Origin: Novosphingobium profundi
GTDB lineage: Bacteria > Pseudomonadota > Alphaproteobacteria > Sphingomonadales > Sphingomonadaceae
NCBI RefSeq assembly: GCF_018491765.1
Contig: NZ_JABWCU010000022.1
Location: 1-64,000 of the forward strand
Direction of reading: 5' to 3'
Length of the DNA: 64,000 nt
Below the pieces are notes generated by a model. It was not told where the DNA came from. It worked only from the letters and a program-made list of their open reading frames with translations, and searched no databases. A program made the position numbers and the translations under genes. This document shows, one piece after another, positions 8,621 to 17,442 of the stretch. The stretch's first letter is position 1. Each line of letters starts with the position of its first letter.

Positions 8621-9517
8621 ATGACACGGATGCCCCCTGCCCCCGCCCATGCTTCCGCCCCGGCCCCGCACGACGAGATCGAGCGCGCCTTCGTCCGCCT
8701 CGAGGAAGGTCAGTTGCACTTGCGCCGCCTGCCCGCCGCGCGCGAGGGCGAAGTGCCGGTGCTCCTGCTGCACGCCTCGCCGGCGTCTTCCTGGTTCATG
8801 CAGGACCTGATGTTCGCGCTGCGGGCGGCCGGATGCCTGGGCGAAATCATCGCGCCTGACACGCTGGGCAACGGCGATTCGGTGCCGCCCACGCCCGAAG
8901 AACCCGACATCGCCTATTTCGCCGGATCGATGGATCGCCTCTGCGCCGCGCTCGGCTACGACCGGGTCGATGCCTACGGCACCCATACCGGCGCGCGCAT
9001 CGCCTGCGAACTGGCGGCCGGCTTTCCGCATCGCGTGCGCAAGCTCGTCCTCGATGGCATAACCGAATACGACGAGGAACTGCGCGATGCGGTGATCGCC
9101 AACTATGCCCCGGTGGTCGAGCCCGACGAGTATGGCCGCCACCTGATCTGGGCCTTCAATTTCTGCCGCGACCAGGCGCTGTTCTTCCCGCACTTCATGA
9201 AGTCGCCCGAGCGGCGCCTCGCAGTCGGCATGCCGCCGCCGCAGATCCTGCATCGCATCACGCTCGACGTCCTCAAGACGCTCGACACCTACCCCAAGCC
9301 CTATATCGCCGCGTTCCGGTACAAGACCTTCGAACGCATGGGCCGGATCACGGCCCCTACCCTCTTGCTCAAGCCCGAGACCGAACTCGCTCTCCTGAAC
9401 GAATCGGTCGCCCGCGCGCTCGAGCTGCTCGACAATGCCCGTGAGGCATCGACGGCGGGATCAGCCGCCGCAAAGGCCGAGGTCATCGGCCAGTTCCTTG
9501 GAGAAGCGGATACATGA
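8621..9517 (+). CDS. Alpha/beta-hydrolase-fold protein with GTHTG elbow (His in place of Ser)
   Basis: A 298-residue cytoplasmic alpha/beta-fold protein. The strand before the oxyanion loop reads VLLLHASPASS. The nucleophile elbow is Y-G-T-H-T-G with His122 exactly where the catalytic serine should be. After the last strand (PTLLLKPETE) no histidine is present in the C-terminus, so the canonical triad is missing twice over. It may therefore be a lyase, isomerase or binding protein, or use another nucleophile. It shares the GxHTG elbow with the proteins at 11076 and 24018. It is the first gene of a + strand operon; its stop overlaps the ATG of the next transporter gene (ATGA). Confidence 0.8.
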   Translation: MTRMPPAPAHASAPAPHDEIERAFVRLEEGQLHLRRLPAAREGEVPVLLLHASPASSWFMQDLMFALRAAGCLGEIIAPDTLGNGDSVPPTPEEPDIAYFAGSMDRLCAALGYDRVDAYGTHTGARIACELAAGFPHRVRKLVLDGITEYDEELRDAVIANYAPVVEPDEYGRHLIWAFNFCRDQALFFPHFMKSPERRLAVGMPPPQILHRITLDVLKTLDTYPKPYIAAFRYKTFERMGRITAPTLLLKPETELALLNESVARALELLDNAREASTAGSAAAKAEVIGQFLGEADT

Positions 9518-10920
9518 CAGCCTCAGCACCTGCACAGCAGGGCGAGACCGGCCACCAGCGTCTGACCGTCAAATTGTGCCTCGGCTTCAGCGTCGGCACG
9601 GTTGGCGTCTCGATCATGCTCAACGCCGTCTCGACCTATTTTCCCCTGATGATGTCGACGGTGCTGGGCCAGTCCCCGCAGATCGCGGGCTATCTGCTCA
9701 TGATCTCGAAGCTCGCCGACGCGGTGATCGACGTCGGCGTGGGTTCGCTTTCGGATCGCGCACGCACCCGCTGGGGCCGCCGCAAGCCGTTCATGATGGC
9801 CGGCGCCTTGCTTTCGCTCGCCGCCTTCCTGATGCTGTTCGCGCCGCCTGTGATGACGCAGACCTGGCTGGTGATCTGGATGAGCGCAGGGCTGCTGATC
9901 TACTCGCTCGCCTACTCGCTGTTCAACGTGCCCTACATGGCGCTTCCCGCCGAGCTTACCCAGGGCTTCCACGAGCGCACGCGCCTGATTGGTTTTCGCA
10001 CGGTGTTTGTTTCGATCGGCCAGCTGCTCGCGCTTGCCGGGACCGGATGGCTGATCGAACACGGCGGCGGCGGTCGCTCGGGCTTCGCCACGATGGGGCT
10101 CGTCATGGCGCTCATCATCGGCGGCGCGATGACCGCGACCGCGCTCTCGGTCCCCTCGCAGCGTGAGCTGGCGCCCTCGGGCGGCACACACCTGCCGGGC
10201 TGGGCGCAGATCCGCGCGATCGCGCGCAACCGTCCGTTCATGATGCTGATCGGCGCGAAGGTCTTCCAGTTCCTCTCGTTCGCTTCGGTCGCCTCGACCA
10301 TGGCGCTCTACATGCTCAACGTGCTCGGCGTGGGCTACAATGGACTGATCGTCTTCGCGGTGACGCAGAACGTCATCACCGCACTGGTGATGCCACTGTG
10401 GGTCTGGACCGGCAAGACATACGGCAAGCGCCAGACTTACCTCATCGGCGTGGTCATCTTCTGCGCGACAACGCTAAGCTGGCTCTTCGCCGACCATTCG
10501 ATCACGAACCTGGGCATTATCGTGCGCGGCATCGTGGGCGGGGCCGGTTCGGGCGCGATCATCCTGATGGCGATCTCGATGCTGGGGGACACCCAGTCCT
10601 ACGACCGCGTGATCACCGGCGAGGCGCGCGAAGGCCTGCTGGCCAGCGCCATCGCGGTGATCGAGAAGGTGAGCTATGCACTGGGCGTTGCGGTCCTGGG
10701 CATCTTCCTCGAGGCCTTGCACTACATCCCCACCACCGGCGGACAGATCGTCGAGCAGCCCGCGAGCGCCGTGCTGGCACTCAAGCTCGGCTTCGCGGTA
10801 ATCCCCGCGGTGATGTTCGCAATCAACGGACTGTTCCTGTGGGCCTACGACCTCGACGAGGACAAGCTGGCCACCGCGCGGCTCGCGACGCCCGAAGGCG
10901 TGGGCGCAACGCTGGTGTAG
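9514..10920 (+). CDS. MFS transporter, GPH type
   Basis: A 468-residue membrane protein with about 12 hydrophobic segments and the GPH signature loop GSLSDRARTRWGRRK. It overlaps the preceding GxHTG protein by 4 nt and has GGAG 10 nt before its ATG. A good terminator follows 30 bp after its stop. It is paralogous to the carriers at 1123-2589 and 24857-26284; three GPH carriers, each next to an oxygenase or a GxHTG-type protein, suggest uptake of several related compounds or successive intermediates. Direction of transport is inferred from the family, not shown. Confidence 0.88.
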   Translation: MTASAPAQQGETGHQRLTVKLCLGFSVGTVGVSIMLNAVSTYFPLMMSTVLGQSPQIAGYLLMISKLADAVIDVGVGSLSDRARTRWGRRKPFMMAGALLSLAAFLMLFAPPVMTQTWLVIWMSAGLLIYSLAYSLFNVPYMALPAELTQGFHERTRLIGFRTVFVSIGQLLALAGTGWLIEHGGGGRSGFATMGLVMALIIGGAMTATALSVPSQRELAPSGGTHLPGWAQIRAIARNRPFMMLIGAKVFQFLSFASVASTMALYMLNVLGVGYNGLIVFAVTQNVITALVMPLWVWTGKTYGKRQTYLIGVVIFCATTLSWLFADHSITNLGIIVRGIVGGAGSGAIILMAISMLGDTQSYDRVITGEAREGLLASAIAVIEKVSYALGVAVLGIFLEALHYIPTTGGQIVEQPASAVLALKLGFAVIPAVMFAINGLFLWAYDLDEDKLATARLATPEGVGATLV

Positions 10921-10950
10921 GACCTTCGCGAATTGACCTTGCGACAGCAT

Positions 10951-10988
10951 GGAAGGGGTGTGGACAGCGGTTCGCACCCCTTCTTTTT
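10951..10988 (+). terminator. Rho-independent terminator
   Basis: GAAGGGGTG at 10952-10960 pairs with CACCCCTTC at 10975-10983, followed by five T. It ends the transcription unit formed by the GxHTG protein and the GPH carrier. Confidence 0.85.
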
Positions 10989-11009
10989 GAAGCTCGGTGC
11001 GAACGCGTC

Positions 11010-11026
11010 TCACCGCTGGTCGGACA
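11010..11026 (-). promoter_or_regulatory. Candidate operator (shared 17-bp dyad), site I
   Basis: Read on the - strand, TGTCCGACCAGCGGTGA matches the consensus at 14 of 16 positions. It lies 50 bp before the hydrolase-fold gene starting at 11076 and just after the terminator of the previous unit, so it marks a new promoter. Confidence 0.55.
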
Positions 11027-11075
11027 TATCGCGCGCGACTGGCAACGCGCACGCGCAATCGCGCAGAGTGCGTCC

Positions 11076-11924
11076 ATGCACAAGTCCTCCAGAGTACGTC
11101 GTGGATACACCTCCTGTCGTTTCGGGCATCTCCATTACCGTGCCTGCGGTGCGCCGCAGCCCGGCCGCGCCCCGGTCGTACTCCTCCACCAGAACCCGTC
11201 CTCCTCGTACGAATACGAGGCGCTGATCGAGGCCCTGGGCGAGGACCGCCTTGTCTACGCCTTCGACACACCCGGTTACGGGATGTCGGATGCACCTCCG
11301 GCGCCGCCGGGAATGGCAGGGTACGCGCAGGCCTTTTCCGACGGGCTCGATGCCCTGGAAAAGACCGGCGAACTGACCGGGTCGGTCGACCTCTACGGAT
11401 TCCACACCGGAACCCTGCTCGCCTGCGAACTCGCGATGGCCCGGCCCGACCGGGTACGCTCGCTGGCGCTGACGGGAATTCCGATGTTCGATGCGGACAC
11501 GCTGGCTGAAAAGCTGGCTTATGCGGAGAACTTCCCGACGCCGGATGCGGAAGGCAAGGTCGTGATCGACCTGCTCTCCAACCTCTGGAACTACGTCGTG
11601 GGAAGCCGGGATCCGAGGCTGCCGCTCGAAAAAGCCGTATTCAATTTTGCCGACAAGGCGAAGGTCCTCGACCGTTTCACCTGGGCGTACAAGGGCGTGT
11701 GGTCCTACGATTACGCCCGGCTCGAAATGGTGGACCAGCCCGCCTTTCTCCTGCAGCCTGCCGAACAGATCCAGGCGGTATCCCTGGACGCCGCCAAACG
11801 CATGCAGCGCTGCACCGTGAAGGAAATGCCCGATCTCGACCGGGACATTTTCGACATAGCACCGGAACGAATAGCCAATGAACTCCGTATCTACTTCGAT
11901 CAACTCGGACCTGCCGACCGCTGA
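11076..11924 (+). CDS. Alpha/beta-hydrolase-fold protein with GFHTG elbow (His in place of Ser)
   Basis: A 282-residue alpha/beta-fold protein. The oxyanion segment is LLHQNPSSS, followed by FDTPGYGMSD. The elbow is L-Y-G-F-H-T-G with His110 in the nucleophile position. The C-terminal triad His is not visible (the matching region reads KEMPDLDRDIFD). It is clearly homologous to the protein at 24018-24848: RVRRGYTSCRFGHLH versus RIRRDYVPCRYGQLH, and TWAYKGVWSYDY versus DWAYRGVFAYDF. ATG 11076 is chosen because the homologue starts at the same point. The last 47 nt overlap the start of the kinase-like gene, so the two are cotranscribed. Confidence 0.8.
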   Translation: MHKSSRVRRGYTSCRFGHLHYRACGAPQPGRAPVVLLHQNPSSSYEYEALIEALGEDRLVYAFDTPGYGMSDAPPAPPGMAGYAQAFSDGLDALEKTGELTGSVDLYGFHTGTLLACELAMARPDRVRSLALTGIPMFDADTLAEKLAYAENFPTPDAEGKVVIDLLSNLWNYVVGSRDPRLPLEKAVFNFADKAKVLDRFTWAYKGVWSYDYARLEMVDQPAFLLQPAEQIQAVSLDAAKRMQRCTVKEMPDLDRDIFDIAPERIANELRIYFDQLGPADR

Positions 11925-12894
11925 AGTCTCGCACTCGGTACTCCATCCCGAATTCATCGCCCGCGAAGTCGCGCGCCGCTACGCCGTTGATGGCGAGGTT
12001 AGCTGCTTCCTGCTCTATCGCGGCATGAACGACGTCTACCTCGTGCAGGATGCCTCCACGAAGTACGCCCTGCGCGTCTGGCGCAAGACCTACCGCGACG
12101 TCGACGACGTTGCCTACGAACTGAACTTCCTCGACTATTTGCGCGAAGCGGGTTTCCCGGCCTCGGTCGCGGTGCCCCAGCATGACGGCGCTCTCTACTT
12201 CAAGGTGAACTCGCCCGAAGGCGAGCGCGCGCTCGCGCTCTACGACTGGGCCCCGGGCGTGAAGTTCGGCGATCGCCTGTCCGAGGAAACCGCGTTCCGC
12301 ATCGGCGCGGCGATGGCGCAGATGCACCTGCATGGCGATGCATGGGCCGGCAAGGACCACGTGTTCTCGACCGAGACCGCCAAGGACTACAACATCTGCA
12401 TGCCCGCGCTGATCGACTTCGTCTACGACCGACCCGAGGACCTGCACGACTATCCGATCATCGCGGCCAACCTCGACAAGCGCTTCGACGAACTCGCGGC
12501 ACAGGGCGACGTTCCGCTCGGCGTGTGCCACCGCGATTTCCACCCGAGCAACGTCCACGTCGACGAGGACGGCAAGATCACCCTCCTCGACTTCGACGCG
12601 GCGGGTGAGGACTTCCTCATGCAGGACGTGCAGAACTTCGTGTGGGGCAACCTCTTCTACGGCTTCGATCCCCGCATCGGCGAGGCCTTCGAGGAAGGCT
12701 ACGAGAGCGTGCGTCCCTTCACCCAGGCGGAGAAGGACAACAAGGAACTGTTCCTGATGGCCAAGTGCCTGCGCCTTGTCGCCGGGATGGCCGACAGCTC
12801 CAAGTCGGTCGGACGCGGTACGCTGCGCTTCCGCAACCTCGACTGGCTGGGCGACTACATCAAGCCGCGCGCCCGCGCCTGCGGACTGCTCTGA
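11878..12894 (+). CDS. Phosphotransferase, APH/SrkA-like kinase fold
   Basis: A 338-residue protein of the aminoglycoside/choline/homoserine kinase superfamily, closest in feel to SrkA-type stress kinases. The catalytic loop is CHRDFHPSNVH and the metal-binding loop is LLDFDAAGED. An N-terminal ATP lobe with YRGMNDVYLV and KYALRVWRK (probable ATP-contacting lysine) is present. It begins 47 nt inside the preceding GxHTG gene in another frame. Phosphorylation of a small hydroxylated intermediate or a protein are both possible. Kinases of this type are unusual inside oxygenase/esterase catabolic islands, so it may detoxify or activate a pathway compound. Confidence 0.82.
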   Translation: MNSVSTSINSDLPTAEVSHSVLHPEFIAREVARRYAVDGEVSCFLLYRGMNDVYLVQDASTKYALRVWRKTYRDVDDVAYELNFLDYLREAGFPASVAVPQHDGALYFKVNSPEGERALALYDWAPGVKFGDRLSEETAFRIGAAMAQMHLHGDAWAGKDHVFSTETAKDYNICMPALIDFVYDRPEDLHDYPIIAANLDKRFDELAAQGDVPLGVCHRDFHPSNVHVDEDGKITLLDFDAAGEDFLMQDVQNFVWGNLFYGFDPRIGEAFEEGYESVRPFTQAEKDNKELFLMAKCLRLVAGMADSSKSVGRGTLRFRNLDWLGDYIKPRARACGLL

Positions 12895-12896
12895 TC

Positions 12897-14300
12897 GTGG
12901 CCACGCCCCCCCTTGCTTCCAACCCCGGTGCCGCTGATGCGGCACCGGGCATCACCCCGCCCGGCGCCCGCCCTTCGCCCGCCCGTGGGTGGGTCATGGT
13001 CGGCATGCTGTTCCTGGCTGGCATCCTGTCGGTGATCGACCGCGCCGCGCTCAACATCCTGGTCGACCCGGTGCGCGCAGACCTTGGCATCAGCGACGAA
13101 CAGATCGGCCTTCTCCAGGGGCTGGCCTTCGGGCTCTTCTACGCCTTCATGGGCCTTCCGATGGGCCTGCTTGCCGACCGTATCTCGCGGCGCAACCTGA
13201 TCGCGGGTGGCATCGCCCTGTGGAGCCTCGCGACGATCGGCAGCGGCCTTGCCCAGAGTTTCGGCTGGCTATTCGCCGCCCGCCTGCTGGTCGGGCTTGG
13301 CGAGGCGGCGCTGGGACCTGCGGCGATCTCGCTCATCGCCGACCTCTTCGCGCCCGAGCGGCGCGGCCGCCCGATCTCGGTCTACATGATGGGACAGGGG
13401 CTCGCCAACGGCATCGCCATCTCGGTGACCGGCATCCTCATTGCGGCGGCGGGCACGGGAGCCTTCGCGCACCTGCCGCTGATCGCACAGCTCGCGCCTT
13501 GGCGTTCGGTCTTCGTCATCTTCGGCTCGCTCGGCCTCGTCGCGGCCGCAGCGCTTCTTCTGCTGACCCGCGAGCCTGCCCGGCAGGACGCCTCCACGGG
13601 TGGCCGCGCACGGGCACCAGGCGCCGCCGAAGCGGCCTATCTCTGGCGTAACCGGGCGATCCTCGTTCCGCTCTACCTTGCCTTCGCGCTCGTCTTCACC
13701 GTCGGTTACGGCTCTATGTCGTGGGCACCCACGATGCTGATCCGCAGCTACGGCGCCGAACCGGGGTTCCTCGCCAGCTTCCTGGGGCCGGTCTCGATGG
13801 CCTTTTCCGCGATCGGCCCGCTGATCGGAGGCACGCTGCTCGACCGCTCGATGCGTTCGGGCAAGACGATGGCCCGCTTCGCCATCCTCTCGATCGCGCC
13901 GCTCTTCGCGCTACCCTCGATCTTCGCGGTGCTCTCGCACGACCTGCACCTGGCCTCGGTCCTCGTCGCCTCGTCGAATGCGGTCTTCTCGGTGATCGGC
14001 ACAGTCATGTTCGCGACGCTCCAGTCGGTCGTGCCGCCGCGCATGCGGGGTAGCTCGATCTCGCTCACGCTCGTGCTCAATACGATCCTGGGCGCCTCGC
14101 TCGGCCCCCTTCTGGTCGCGATGTTCACCCAGCGCGTGCTGCACGACGAGACCATGGTGGGCTGGTCCATCGCCTGGGTCTGCCTGCCCTTCCTGCTGGT
14201 AGCGGCGAGCCTCTACGCCCTTGCCTGGCGCGCGATGCGCCGTGCGCGCGCTTCAGGCACCAGCGAATGCGCCACCTTGCTCGACAACGAAATCGAATGA
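12897..14300 (+). CDS. MFS transporter, spinster-like
   Basis: A 467-residue membrane protein with about 12 hydrophobic segments. Its first helix region (LAGILSVIDRAALNIL) followed by a DLGISDEQIGLLQGLAFGLF block is typical of spinster-like and ACS-type MFS proteins, and the first cytoplasmic loop is GLLADRISRRNL. GTG at 12897, 2 nt after the kinase stop, is the likely start because it gives a short cytoplasmic lead before helix 1; no strong ribosome site is seen, so coupling to the kinase gene is assumed. It is not a GPH carrier and may move a different compound. Confidence 0.83.
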   Translation: MATPPLASNPGAADAAPGITPPGARPSPARGWVMVGMLFLAGILSVIDRAALNILVDPVRADLGISDEQIGLLQGLAFGLFYAFMGLPMGLLADRISRRNLIAGGIALWSLATIGSGLAQSFGWLFAARLLVGLGEAALGPAAISLIADLFAPERRGRPISVYMMGQGLANGIAISVTGILIAAAGTGAFAHLPLIAQLAPWRSVFVIFGSLGLVAAAALLLLTREPARQDASTGGRARAPGAAEAAYLWRNRAILVPLYLAFALVFTVGYGSMSWAPTMLIRSYGAEPGFLASFLGPVSMAFSAIGPLIGGTLLDRSMRSGKTMARFAILSIAPLFALPSIFAVLSHDLHLASVLVASSNAVFSVIGTVMFATLQSVVPPRMRGSSISLTLVLNTILGASLGPLLVAMFTQRVLHDETMVGWSIAWVCLPFLLVAASLYALAWRAMRRARASGTSECATLLDNEIE

Positions 14301-14378
14301 ACAAGCTGGAGGAGCGGGCCGAGAGAGCCTCGCTCCTTCCGGCCCAGACACCAACTTCATCCGGGGGAATTTGCGCTG

Positions 14379-15383
14379 ATGATCGGTTTTCTCAAGTGGG
14401 CGGGGGCTGCCGTCGTGGCCGTGTTCGTCCTCTTCGCCCTTGCCTTACTGACGATGCGACTTGGCTGGTGGAATCCCTCCTACGAGGCGGTCAAGACGGC
14501 GCAGGCCACCGGACCCTCTACCTTCGAGACTTACGGCAGCGCCACCATCCATATCCGTGACGAGGGACCACGCGATGGCCCGGTCGTGATCATGCTGCAC
14601 AGTTCGATGACGAACTTGCGCGAATGGGACGTGTGGACCGACAAGCTCAAGGACAAGTACCGCGTCATCCGCTTCGACTGGCCGCCCTATGGTCTTTCGA
14701 AGGATGCCCAACCCTCGATCGGCATGCCCGGCATCGTCACTCTGCTCGAGACCATCGTGAAGGCGAAGAAGCTCAGCCGCTTCACGCTCGTGGGCACTTC
14801 CAGCGGTTCGACGATCTGCACGCTTTTCGCGGCCAAGCATCCCGAGCAGGTGTCGGCGCTCGCGCTTTCCACCCTTCCGCTCAAGGCCCCGCCGCCCTCC
14901 GACTTCAGTCCGCTGCTGATGTCGATGGTCTGGCTCCACGAGAACCTGGTGCCCAACTACTACCCCCGGTTCTACTACAAGGTCTCGCTCTCCGAGCTCT
15001 ACGGCCGTCCCGAGCGCCTCAAGGACGAGACAATCGACTGGTACTACCAGACCAACAACATCCCCGGTGGCTTCGCCAACGTGCGCGCCTATTACGAAGC
15101 CAACAAGAAGGCGGTCTGGGCCAAGGGAGCGGGCGACGAGGCCGCGCAGATCACCGCTCCGATCCTGCTCCAGTGGGGCGATGCCGACCCGGTCCTGCCC
15201 AAGTACCTCGCGGCCGATGCGGTCAAGGAATTCTCCAGCACGCACGTCGACGTGATCCACTACCCCGACGTCAGCCATTACCCGATGTTGGAGCTGCCCG
15301 AGAAGACCGGCGACGACCTGCGCCACTGGCTCGACAAGACCGCGGCGCCTGCTGCAACCACGCCCGCACCGACGAAAGGCTGA
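14379..15383 (+). CDS. Membrane-anchored alpha/beta hydrolase
   Basis: A 334-residue protein with an N-terminal hydrophobic anchor (about residues 5-28) and a periplasmic alpha/beta-hydrolase domain. The nucleophile elbow is G-T-S-S-G with Ser141, the acid is probably in QWGDADPVLP and the His in DVSHYPMLELPE. The oxyanion segment is MLHSSMTNL, with HS rather than HG. It is a paralogue of 4136-5134 (same serine number, shared KYRVIRFDWPPYGL-type block) and of the next gene. GGGGGAA precedes the ATG at about 8 nt. It starts 78 bp after the spinster-like carrier, probably in the same unit. Confidence 0.87.
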   Translation: MIGFLKWAGAAVVAVFVLFALALLTMRLGWWNPSYEAVKTAQATGPSTFETYGSATIHIRDEGPRDGPVVIMLHSSMTNLREWDVWTDKLKDKYRVIRFDWPPYGLSKDAQPSIGMPGIVTLLETIVKAKKLSRFTLVGTSSGSTICTLFAAKHPEQVSALALSTLPLKAPPPSDFSPLLMSMVWLHENLVPNYYPRFYYKVSLSELYGRPERLKDETIDWYYQTNNIPGGFANVRAYYEANKKAVWAKGAGDEAAQITAPILLQWGDADPVLPKYLAADAVKEFSSTHVDVIHYPDVSHYPMLELPEKTGDDLRHWLDKTAAPAATTPAPTKG

Positions 15384-15386
15384 GCC

Positions 15387-16364
15387 GTGATGAAGCGAGC
15401 CTTTCATGCCCTGCTGCTCTCCGGGTTGGCCCTGGGCGCGAGCCTTGCCGGATCGGCCCTCATCGCCGATCCGCAGGACCCGCCGGCGTTTCCCAGCGAT
15501 GCGCAGCTTCGCGCCCGTTATGCGCTACCCACTTCGCACTTCGTTACGATCGGTGGCGAAACCGTCCACTATTCCGATGAGGGCACGGGACCTGCAATCC
15601 TGCTGCTGCACGGCTCCTATGCGAGCCTGCGCCAGTGGGACGATTGGGCGAAGGAACTGCGCAAGTCCTATCGTGTGATCCGCTTCGACAAGTCCCCGGC
15701 GGGTCTCTCAGGTCCGAGCCCCACGGGCGACTACACCGTCGCGCACCAGATCGCGGAGATCGACGCGCTGATGGACAAGCTCGGCATCGATCGCTTCGTC
15801 ATCGTCGGCACGTCGAGCGCGGGACTTCCCGCCGCCGCCTACGCCGCCGCGCGTCCGCAGCGGACCAAGGCCGTGATCCTCGCCAACATCGCGGCGGGCA
15901 AGATTTCCTTCGATCTATCGACCATGCCGCAGGCCCTGCGCGACGCGGTGGCCGACGATGCCAAGCATCCCTCGTGGCACAGCGAGGAGTTCTGGAAACA
16001 GATCATGCTTGCCAACGTCGTCGACAAGACGGTGGTGACCCCTGCACTGGTGACCCGTTGGACCGATCTCAACCAGCGCGCCTTGCGTGACCCCGACATC
16101 GGCACGAAGGCCGCTGCCGCCTCCGACTTCAGCCGCACGCCCGACGATCTCGCGAAGATCACCGCGCCAACGCTGCTGCTTTGGTCGGATCAGGACCACG
16201 AAACTTCGTTTGAAACGCATGGGGTGAAGGCGTTCAACCTGCTCGCCACGAAGGACAAGACGCTGACCGTGGTGCCCGATTGCGGGCACATGATGCCGCT
16301 GGACTGTCCGGCCCGTTCGCTCGAACGCGTGTTGCCGTTCCTCAAGAGGATCAGCGCGCGCTAG
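15387..16364 (+). CDS. Exported alpha/beta hydrolase
   Basis: A 325-residue protein with an N-terminal signal-like segment (residues 3-24) and a hydrolase domain. The oxyanion loop is LLLHGSYASL, the nucleophile elbow G-T-S-S-A with Ser143, and the triad His lies in VVPDCGHMMPLD. GTG 15387 and ATG 15390 are adjacent possible starts; AAAGG lies just upstream. It follows the preceding anchored hydrolase by 3 nt and is its paralogue, so this looks like a tandem duplication that diverged. Function as a periplasmic esterase or lactonase is inferred from the fold. Confidence 0.86.
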   Translation: MMKRAFHALLLSGLALGASLAGSALIADPQDPPAFPSDAQLRARYALPTSHFVTIGGETVHYSDEGTGPAILLLHGSYASLRQWDDWAKELRKSYRVIRFDKSPAGLSGPSPTGDYTVAHQIAEIDALMDKLGIDRFVIVGTSSAGLPAAAYAAARPQRTKAVILANIAAGKISFDLSTMPQALRDAVADDAKHPSWHSEEFWKQIMLANVVDKTVVTPALVTRWTDLNQRALRDPDIGTKAAAASDFSRTPDDLAKITAPTLLLWSDQDHETSFETHGVKAFNLLATKDKTLTVVPDCGHMMPLDCPARSLERVLPFLKRISAR

Positions 16365-16365
16365 A

Positions 16366-17421
16366 ATGGCGTGGGACCGGCGATCCGCACTCGGAGCCAT
16401 GGCCGGTATGGTCATGGCTCCGGCCCTCGGAAACACCGCGGATGCGGCGGCTGGCGCGGAACGCGGAATGGCTGAAGAACCCGCGCTCCAGCCCGAATTC
16501 GCCATCGTCGACCCCCACTTTCATCTGCGCGATCAGCGCGCGCCGGAGGCTCCGGGCGAGCGCTATCGTGCAGCCGATTTCCAATCCGAAATCGCCCGCA
16601 GCGGCCACCGTGTGGTCGCGAGCGTCTTCGTCGAATGCGGCATCATGTACGATGCAAAGGCCCCCGCCGACGAACGGTCGCTCGGCGAAACGGCCTATGT
16701 TGGAGCGCTCGCGCGAGAGGCCGCCTCGGGTATCGTTGCCCGCGTCGATCTCACTTTGGGTTCGCGAAGCGAGGACTTGCTCGAGAAACATGCGCAAGCC
16801 GCACAAGGTCGCCTTCGCGGCGTGCGCAATTCGATCGCCCATGCCGCAAGTGGCCCCTTCGCCGGTCTGAGCAACGATCCGGCCCTGCTGCGAGATCCCG
16901 CTTTGCGCGAGGGCGTGCGCCTGCTTGGTCGCAAGGGCCTCGCCTTCGAATCCTGGTTGTTCCATCCCCAGATAGGCGAACTCACCGCGCTTGCCCGGGC
17001 CTGTCCCGACACGAGCATTGTCCTCGAGCATCTCGGCTGCCCGCTCGGGCTGGGTGACTATGCGGGAGATATGGGCCGCGTCTTTAGCGAGTGGCGCCGC
17101 GCACTCGCCGAGCTGGCGAAGTGCCCGAACGTCCATGCCAAGATCGGCGGCCTAGGCCCCTTCTGGGAACCGGCCCCCAAGGACATCCCGGTGACTTCGG
17201 GACGACTGGCCAGTGAATGGAAGCCCTGGATCGAGACGGCCATCGAGCTCTTCGGATGCGAACGGTGCATGTTCGAGAGCAACTGGCCCGCCAATCGCGG
17301 CGTATCGAGCTATGGTCAGATCTGGAACGCCTTCAAGCTGGTGACACTCAGCTCCTCGAACGACGAACGGGCCGCCCTGTTCGCCAGGACGGCCCGTTCG
17401 GTCTATCGGATCGAGGGCTGA
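16366..17421 (+). CDS. Exported amidohydrolase-2 family hydrolase (COG3618-like)
   Basis: A 351-residue TIM-barrel metal hydrolase. The N-terminus has DRRSALG followed by a hydrophobic stretch, a plausible Tat signal. The metal-binding HxH is His51 and His53 (DPHFHL), and a further candidate ligand His lies in VLEHLGCPLGLGDY. The C-terminal motif is MFESNWP where many relatives have GSDWP, so Asn replaces the usual Asp; I recall an ESNFP subgroup with the same change. The family includes lactonases and dicarboxylate-pyrone hydrolases. It starts 1 nt after the previous stop (TAG at 16362) and ends the + strand unit. Confidence 0.83.
   Translation: MAWDRRSALGAMAGMVMAPALGNTADAAAGAERGMAEEPALQPEFAIVDPHFHLRDQRAPEAPGERYRAADFQSEIARSGHRVVASVFVECGIMYDAKAPADERSLGETAYVGALAREAASGIVARVDLTLGSRSEDLLEKHAQAAQGRLRGVRNSIAHAASGPFAGLSNDPALLRDPALREGVRLLGRKGLAFESWLFHPQIGELTALARACPDTSIVLEHLGCPLGLGDYAGDMGRVFSEWRRALAELAKCPNVHAKIGGLGPFWEPAPKDIPVTSGRLASEWKPWIETAIELFGCERCMFESNWPANRGVSSYGQIWNAFKLVTLSSSNDERAALFARTARSVYRIEG
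17364..17400 (+). other. Hairpin inside the 3' end of the amidohydrolase gene
   Basis: CGAACGGGCCG at 17364-17374 pairs perfectly with CGGCCCGTTCG at 17390-17400 across a 15-nt loop. There is no T run. It lies in coding sequence just before the stop and between convergent genes, so it may protect the mRNA 3' end or act as an imperfect terminator. Confidence 0.45.
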
Positions 17422-17442
17422 GCGCCCTCCCCGCGGCTCGTC

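Noticed and set aside
14301..14378. A dyad operator before the anchored hydrolase
   Set aside because: TCATCCGGGGGAATTT shares only the TCCG core and not the second half; it is more likely the ribosome-binding region.
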